Below are positions 60,230 to 64,000 of a stretch of 64,000 nucleotides of DNA, in pieces. A program made the position numbers and the translations under genes. The stretch is from Mammaliicoccus sp. Dog046 (GTDB lineage Bacteria > Bacillota > Bacilli > Staphylococcales > Staphylococcaceae): NCBI RefSeq assembly GCF_034039665.1, contig NZ_CP120131.1:1474446-1538445 (forward strand). Reading direction: 5' to 3'. The first letter of the stretch is position 1. Each line of letters opens with the position of its first letter. The notes beneath the pieces were generated by a model. The model had not been told where the DNA came from and searched no databases. It worked only from the letters and a program-made list of their open reading frames with translations.

Positions 60230-60268
60230 AAAATAAGAGGCTGGGACATTTATGCCTCAGCCCTGTTT
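60230..60268 (-). terminator. Terminator of rnjB
   Basis: GGCTGGGACATTTATGCCTCAGCC hairpin at about 60239-60262, followed on the minus strand by TCTTATTTTT. Confidence 0.8.
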
Positions 60269-60300
60269 CTTTCTATAAATAAAACATCTAATGCTATAAA

Positions 60301-61974
60301 TTAAATTTCAGAAATAATTGGAATAATCATTGGGCGACGTTTCGTTTGTTCATATAAATATTTGCCGAGTTTATCACGCATATTTTGTTTCATTTCAGAC
60401 CATTCAATTTTCTTCTGAAGTAAGCCTTCTTCGACAATTTCACGTACTTTTTCTGAAGCATCATTTAATAATTCTTCACTTTCTCTTACGTACACGAAAC
60501 CACGTGATTGAATTTCAGGTCCGCCAACAATTTTTCTGTTCTTAGGATCTAAAGTTACAACAGCAATAAAGATACCATCTTCAGCTAATAAATGACGGTC
60601 TCTTAAAACGATATTACCTACGTCTCCGACACCAATACCATCAATTAATACATTGCCTGCAGTTACTTTTTCATTGGCTACCATTTTTTCACCATCAAAG
60701 TTAACAACGTCACCTTTTTCAAGTAAGAAGATTTTCTCTGGATCTACACCAGTTTCAGCAGCTAATTTAGCATGTGCAATTTGCATTTTAAATTCACCTT
60801 GAACAGGTATAAAGTATTCAGGTTTCATTAAATTAAGCATTAATTTTAATTCTTCCATACAACCATGACTGGATGCATGCGTTTTTTTATTATTTGGCAT
60901 AATATGTGCGCCGGCTTTTACAAGTTCATTTAATGTTTGGCCTATGATTACTTCCATATTTGCAGACGTTGATGTTGAAATATAAACATTGTCACCTTCT
61001 AAAATGTTTAGAATTGGGTGTCTTTGTTGCGCCATTTGGCCTAATGCTTCTATTGGTTCACCTTGCATACCAGTAGCAATAATAATCATTTCATTCTTCG
61101 GATATTTACTAATATCATGTACCGGTACAAGTAAATTTTCAGGAATATTAAAGTAGCCTAATTTACGTGCAACATTAAATGAACTCTCTAATGAGCGACC
61201 TAAGAATGACACTTTACGATTCAATTTACTTGCTGCATTTAACACTTGTTGAATACGAATAAAGTTAGATGCATAGCAAGACACAATGATTCTACCATTT
61301 GCTTTAGCAAATTCATCTACCATATGACTTTCGATTACATTTTCAGGTACGTTATACCCTGGTTTCTCAGCTTCAGTCGAATCACTAATTAAAGCGAATA
61401 CACCATTTTGACCAATTTCAGTCATTTTTGCAATGTCAGGCGCATATGCACCTTGTAAACTTTGATCAAATTTAAATTCTCCTGTATAAACGACTGCACC
61501 ATATGAAGTATGGATACATACGCCTAAGCTATCTGGAATTGAATGTGTTGTATTAAAGAACGTGACATTTACATTTTTAAATCTCATTACTGAGTCTTTA
61601 TTTACTGTATAATAACGTACTTTTTTATTAAGCTTTCTAGCTTTCATATGATCTTTAACTAATGCGATTGTCAGTCTAGAACCATATATAGGTGCATCTA
61701 TTTTTTCAAGAATATAACTTACTGCACCGATTGAATCTTCATGACCGTGTGATAAGAAGATCCCTTTTAATTTATCTTTGTTTTCAATGACATATTGAAT
61801 ATCTGGTATTACTACATCGACACCTAACATTTCATCTTCTGGAAACATTAAACCAGCGTCTAACATGAACATTTCTTCATCCACTTCAACGATATACATA
61901 TTTTTTGCTATTTCACCCACACCACCAAGTGGTATGATTCGAACTTTATCATTTTTCTTTTTTATTAAACTCAA
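60301..61974 (-). CDS. rnjB: Ribonuclease J2
   Basis: 557 residues. Metallo-beta-lactamase/beta-CASP RNase. The metal motif reads [17 protein letters not shown], with Ser in place of the second-site His of HxHxDH, which points to the weakly active J2 paralogue. Later motifs include [19 protein letters not shown] and PVQGEFKM. Works in a complex with J1. Start is TTG with AGGAGG 7 bases upstream. Confidence 0.93.
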   Translation of the reverse strand: MSLIKKKNDKVRIIPLGGVGEIAKNMYIVEVDEEMFMLDAGLMFPEDEMLGVDVVIPDIQYVIENKDKLKGIFLSHGHEDSIGAVSYILEKIDAPIYGSRLTIALVKDHMKARKLNKKVRYYTVNKDSVMRFKNVNVTFFNTTHSIPDSLGVCIHTSYGAVVYTGEFKFDQSLQGAYAPDIAKMTEIGQNGVFALISDSTEAEKPGYNVPENVIESHMVDEFAKANGRIIVSCYASNFIRIQQVLNAASKLNRKVSFLGRSLESSFNVARKLGYFNIPENLLVPVHDISKYPKNEMIIIATGMQGEPIEALGQMAQQRHPILNILEGDNVYISTSTSANMEVIIGQTLNELVKAGAHIMPNNKKTHASSHGCMEELKLMLNLMKPEYFIPVQGEFKMQIAHAKLAAETGVDPEKIFLLEKGDVVNFDGEKMVANEKVTAGNVLIDGIGVGDVGNIVLRDRHLLAEDGIFIAVVTLDPKNRKIVGGPEIQSRGFVYVRESEELLNDASEKVREIVEEGLLQKKIEWSEMKQNMRDKLGKYLYEQTKRRPMIIPIISEI

Positions 61975-62117
61975 AATTGTTCCTCCTAAATGTCGTCCCG
62001 TCCATAATATATTTATTTAATCATACCATTTATATAATCGATTATACAAGCACATACAACATACTTATAGATTATTTAATAAAGGAAACAATTTTTCTAA
62101 ACAATCAATCAAACTAA

Positions 62118-63335
62118 TTATTTTTCTGTTAATATAAACTCAGAATAAGGTGCTTCTAATAATTTTTTCGTAGCATATTTTATATCTTCGAGTTTAATTT
62201 GATTCACTTCATTTTCAAAGTCATTATTCGTTACTAATTCATGATGAAACATCATTGAACGCGCATTTCTAGTCATTTTATTTTGATTAGATTCAGATGC
62301 CATTAAGAAACTTGTAATGATATGACTTTTTGCATCATCTAATTCTTCTTGTGTAATACCTTCTTCAAGTAAAGATTTTAATACTTCCGTAATCAGTTCA
62401 CTCGAAGCTGCAACATTTTCTTTATCAGTCGCCACATAAATCGTCAGTAAACCGTTATTATGGAAACTTTGAAAATCAGAATACACATTATAACAAAGGC
62501 CATGTTCTTCTCTCAAAACTTGGAATAGTTTTGAACTCATCGTTTCTCCTAATATTGTATTTAATATATTCGTTGCGTAATATAAATCGGATTGATAACT
62601 CGGTGCAGCATAACTTCGCATAAAGTGTGTTTGTTCTAATTCATTTTTATAATACGTTTTTTTCTTTTCAATAAAAGTCATCGTTTCATTATTTTTCTCA
62701 ATGCCTTCTTCAGTTGCGTGTGATAATTGTTCAACGATTTGATCTTTAAGTTCTTGAGTGATTGCCCCTGCAACAGAAACGATTAATCGATTACTATTAT
62801 AATATTTATTGTGAAAATCAACGAGTGTCGCTTTATCAATACTATTCACACTTTCAGGTGATCCTAAAATCATTCTACCTAAAGGTTGATTCTCGTATAT
62901 TTCACTTTCTAATTGATCCAATAACCATTCTTCTGGTGTGTCTTCAATCATTTTTATTTCTTCAAGTATGACTTTCTTCTCACGTTCAATTTCTTCCTCT
63001 AAAAATAATGGACGCTGAAGCATATCAAATAGTAAGTCTGTTGCGATTCGGTCAAAACGTTTTAATGTTTTACAAAAGTAACATGTGTACATTTTAGTCG
63101 TGTAAGCATTGTTATAACCACCTATTTTATCAAATTCTATTGATAATTGTTGTCTTGTATAATTCTCGCTACCTTTAAACAACATATGCTCCATGAAATG
63201 AGCGATACCTTCTGGGTAATCACCTTCATCAGCTGTACCAGTATTTACATAAGCTCCAATACTGATTGTTTCACTGCTAGGTACATCTTCAAACAATACT
63301 GTCGTACCATTTTCTAATTTTAATATTTCAGTCAT
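62118..63335 (-). CDS. M16-family processing-peptidase-like protein (YmxG/MlpA)
   Basis: 405 residues from the ATG at 63335 (GAGGTGAT upstream). Zinc motif IAHFMEHMLFKGSENY (HXXEH) and EREKKVILEEIKMIED with the third ligand Glu. C-domain has GETMSSKLFQVLREEHGLCY. Follows pnp as ymxG does in B. subtilis. Predicted zinc endopeptidase. Confidence 0.93.
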   Translation of the reverse strand: MTEILKLENGTTVLFEDVPSSETISIGAYVNTGTADEGDYPEGIAHFMEHMLFKGSENYTRQQLSIEFDKIGGYNNAYTTKMYTCYFCKTLKRFDRIATDLLFDMLQRPLFLEEEIEREKKVILEEIKMIEDTPEEWLLDQLESEIYENQPLGRMILGSPESVNSIDKATLVDFHNKYYNSNRLIVSVAGAITQELKDQIVEQLSHATEEGIEKNNETMTFIEKKKTYYKNELEQTHFMRSYAAPSYQSDLYYATNILNTILGETMSSKLFQVLREEHGLCYNVYSDFQSFHNNGLLTIYVATDKENVAASSELITEVLKSLLEEGITQEELDDAKSHIITSFLMASESNQNKMTRNARSMMFHHELVTNNDFENEVNQIKLEDIKYATKKLLEAPYSEFILTEK

Positions 63336-63352
63336 TCTTATCACCTCATAAT

Positions 63353-63414
63353 AAAAATGGGCGTGAGACAATGGTCTAAATTGGTAATTTAGATTGTCAT
63401 CTCACTCCCACTCA
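63353..63414 (-). terminator. Terminator of pnp
   Basis: Long imperfect hairpin with about 24-base arms and the loop TTGGTAATTT, followed on the minus strand by TTTTTAT. Confidence 0.85.
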
Positions 63415-63432
63415 TATCACTTATTCAATTTA

Positions 63433-64000
63433 TTATTTTTGTTCGTTTTCGTCATTCAATAATACTTTACGAGATGCATTTACGCGTCCTTGACGATCAA
63501 TTTCAGTTACTTTAACTAAGAATTGGTCACCCATTTTAGCTACATCTTCAACTTTGTTCACACGTTCATTTGAGAATTGAGAAATATGAACTAGCGCATC
63601 TTTACCAGGGAATATTTCAACAAATGCACCAAATTTTTCGATACGTTTAACTGTAGCCATGTAAATAGCGCCTACTTCAGCTTCACGAACGATATTTTCA
63701 ATAATTTGACGTGCACGGTCAATCATCTCTTGATCTTTAGAACCGATGAATACAGTACCATCTTGTTCGATGTCTAATTTAACACCTGTTTCATCGATGA
63801 TTTCGTTAATTTTCTTACCACCAGGTCCAATAACATCTCTAATTTTATCAGGCTTAATATGCATGATTTCAATTTTAGGTGCGTATTGACTTAGTTCTTC
63901 TCTAGGTTCTCTTAATGTTTCTAACATATGATTTAAGATATGTAATCGACCTAAACGTGCTTGTTCAAGTGCTTCTTTTAAGATTTGTTCACTTAAACCG
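63433..64000 (-). CDS. pnp: Polyribonucleotide nucleotidyltransferase, C-terminal part (cut by window edge)
   Basis: About 188 residues are visible; the frame stays open to base 64000 ([20 protein letters not shown]), so the start lies outside. The fragment has the end of the second RNase PH domain, the KH domain with the GPGG loop ([20 protein letters not shown]), and the S1 domain ([33 protein letters not shown]). Phosphorolytic 3'-5' exoribonuclease of the degradosome-like network. Confidence 0.98.
   Translation of the reverse strand, partial: GLSEQILKEALEQARLGRLHILNHMLETLREPREELSQYAPKIEIMHIKPDKIRDVIGPGGKKINEIIDETGVKLDIEQDGTVFIGSKDQEMIDRARQIIENIVREAEVGAIYMATVKRIEKFGAFVEIFPGKDALVHISQFSNERVNKVEDVAKMGDQFLVKVTEIDRQGRVNASRKVLLNDENEQK

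Overview
The window is a 64 kb piece of chromosome from a low-GC Gram-positive coccus of the family Staphylococcaceae (Staphylococcus or the closely related Mammaliicoccus). This rests on gene order (glpP-glpF-glpK-glpD next to mutSL, miaA-hfq, hflX-glnR-glnA, and recA-cinA-pgsA-ymf genes-ftsK-rnjB-pnp), on protein similarity recalled from staphylococci, on strong AGGAGG ribosome sites with ATG/TTG/GTG starts, and on intergenic hairpin repeats typical of this group. I could not run a database search, so the species is not assigned.

Layout. 1-1.7 kb: the end of an amino-acid permease whose terminator hairpin appears to be split by an IS3-family (IS150-like) element. 1.8-3.5 kb: a small unknown gene and a PRTase_2-TRSP gene broken at an A7 tract. 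3.6-9.3 kb: threonine synthesis (hom-thrC-thrB, divergent from aspartokinase) with a HAD phosphatase. 9.4-16.4 kb is accessory-like: a nucleotidyltransferase-like gene with a cre site at its 5' end, a dehydrogenase, a serine/aspartate-rich lipoprotein, a type I toxin-antitoxin locus with a second antitoxin copy, an amidase without signal peptide, a lipid kinase, a 131-bp palindromic tandem repeat array, a TM2 protein and mepB. 16.5-33.2 kb is core: glnRA, ynbB-type lyase, hflX, a peroxidase, hfq, miaA, a lipase-like hydrolase, the glycerol regulon, and mutSL.

33.2-34 kb holds a second copy of the palindromic array followed by a 160-bp three-hairpin repeat that occurs three times in the window. 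34-40.5 kb: ricA, miaB, an acetyltransferase, a thiamine-binding-like protein, korAB and ymdB. 40.6-47.6 kb looks like an insertion of variable genes between ymdB and rny, which usually adjoin: a teichoic-acid-polymerase-like fusion, a four-gene cluster with a LexA-type box inside its promoter (including a YolD-like and a MazG-like protein), a Fic protein and a HAD phosphatase. 47.6-64 kb is core: rny, recA, cinA, pgsA, rodZ-like, ymfK, ymfI, ymfH, ymfF, a GntR regulator, ftsK, rnjB, an M16 peptidase and the end of pnp.

Functional links: RNA decay (RNase Y, RicA, RNase J2, PNPase, Hfq), DNA repair (MutSL, RecA, an SOS-type cluster), nitrogen control (GlnR with a possible CodY site), and glycerol use (CcpA cre on a consensus promoter plus two leader terminators of the GlpP antitermination type).
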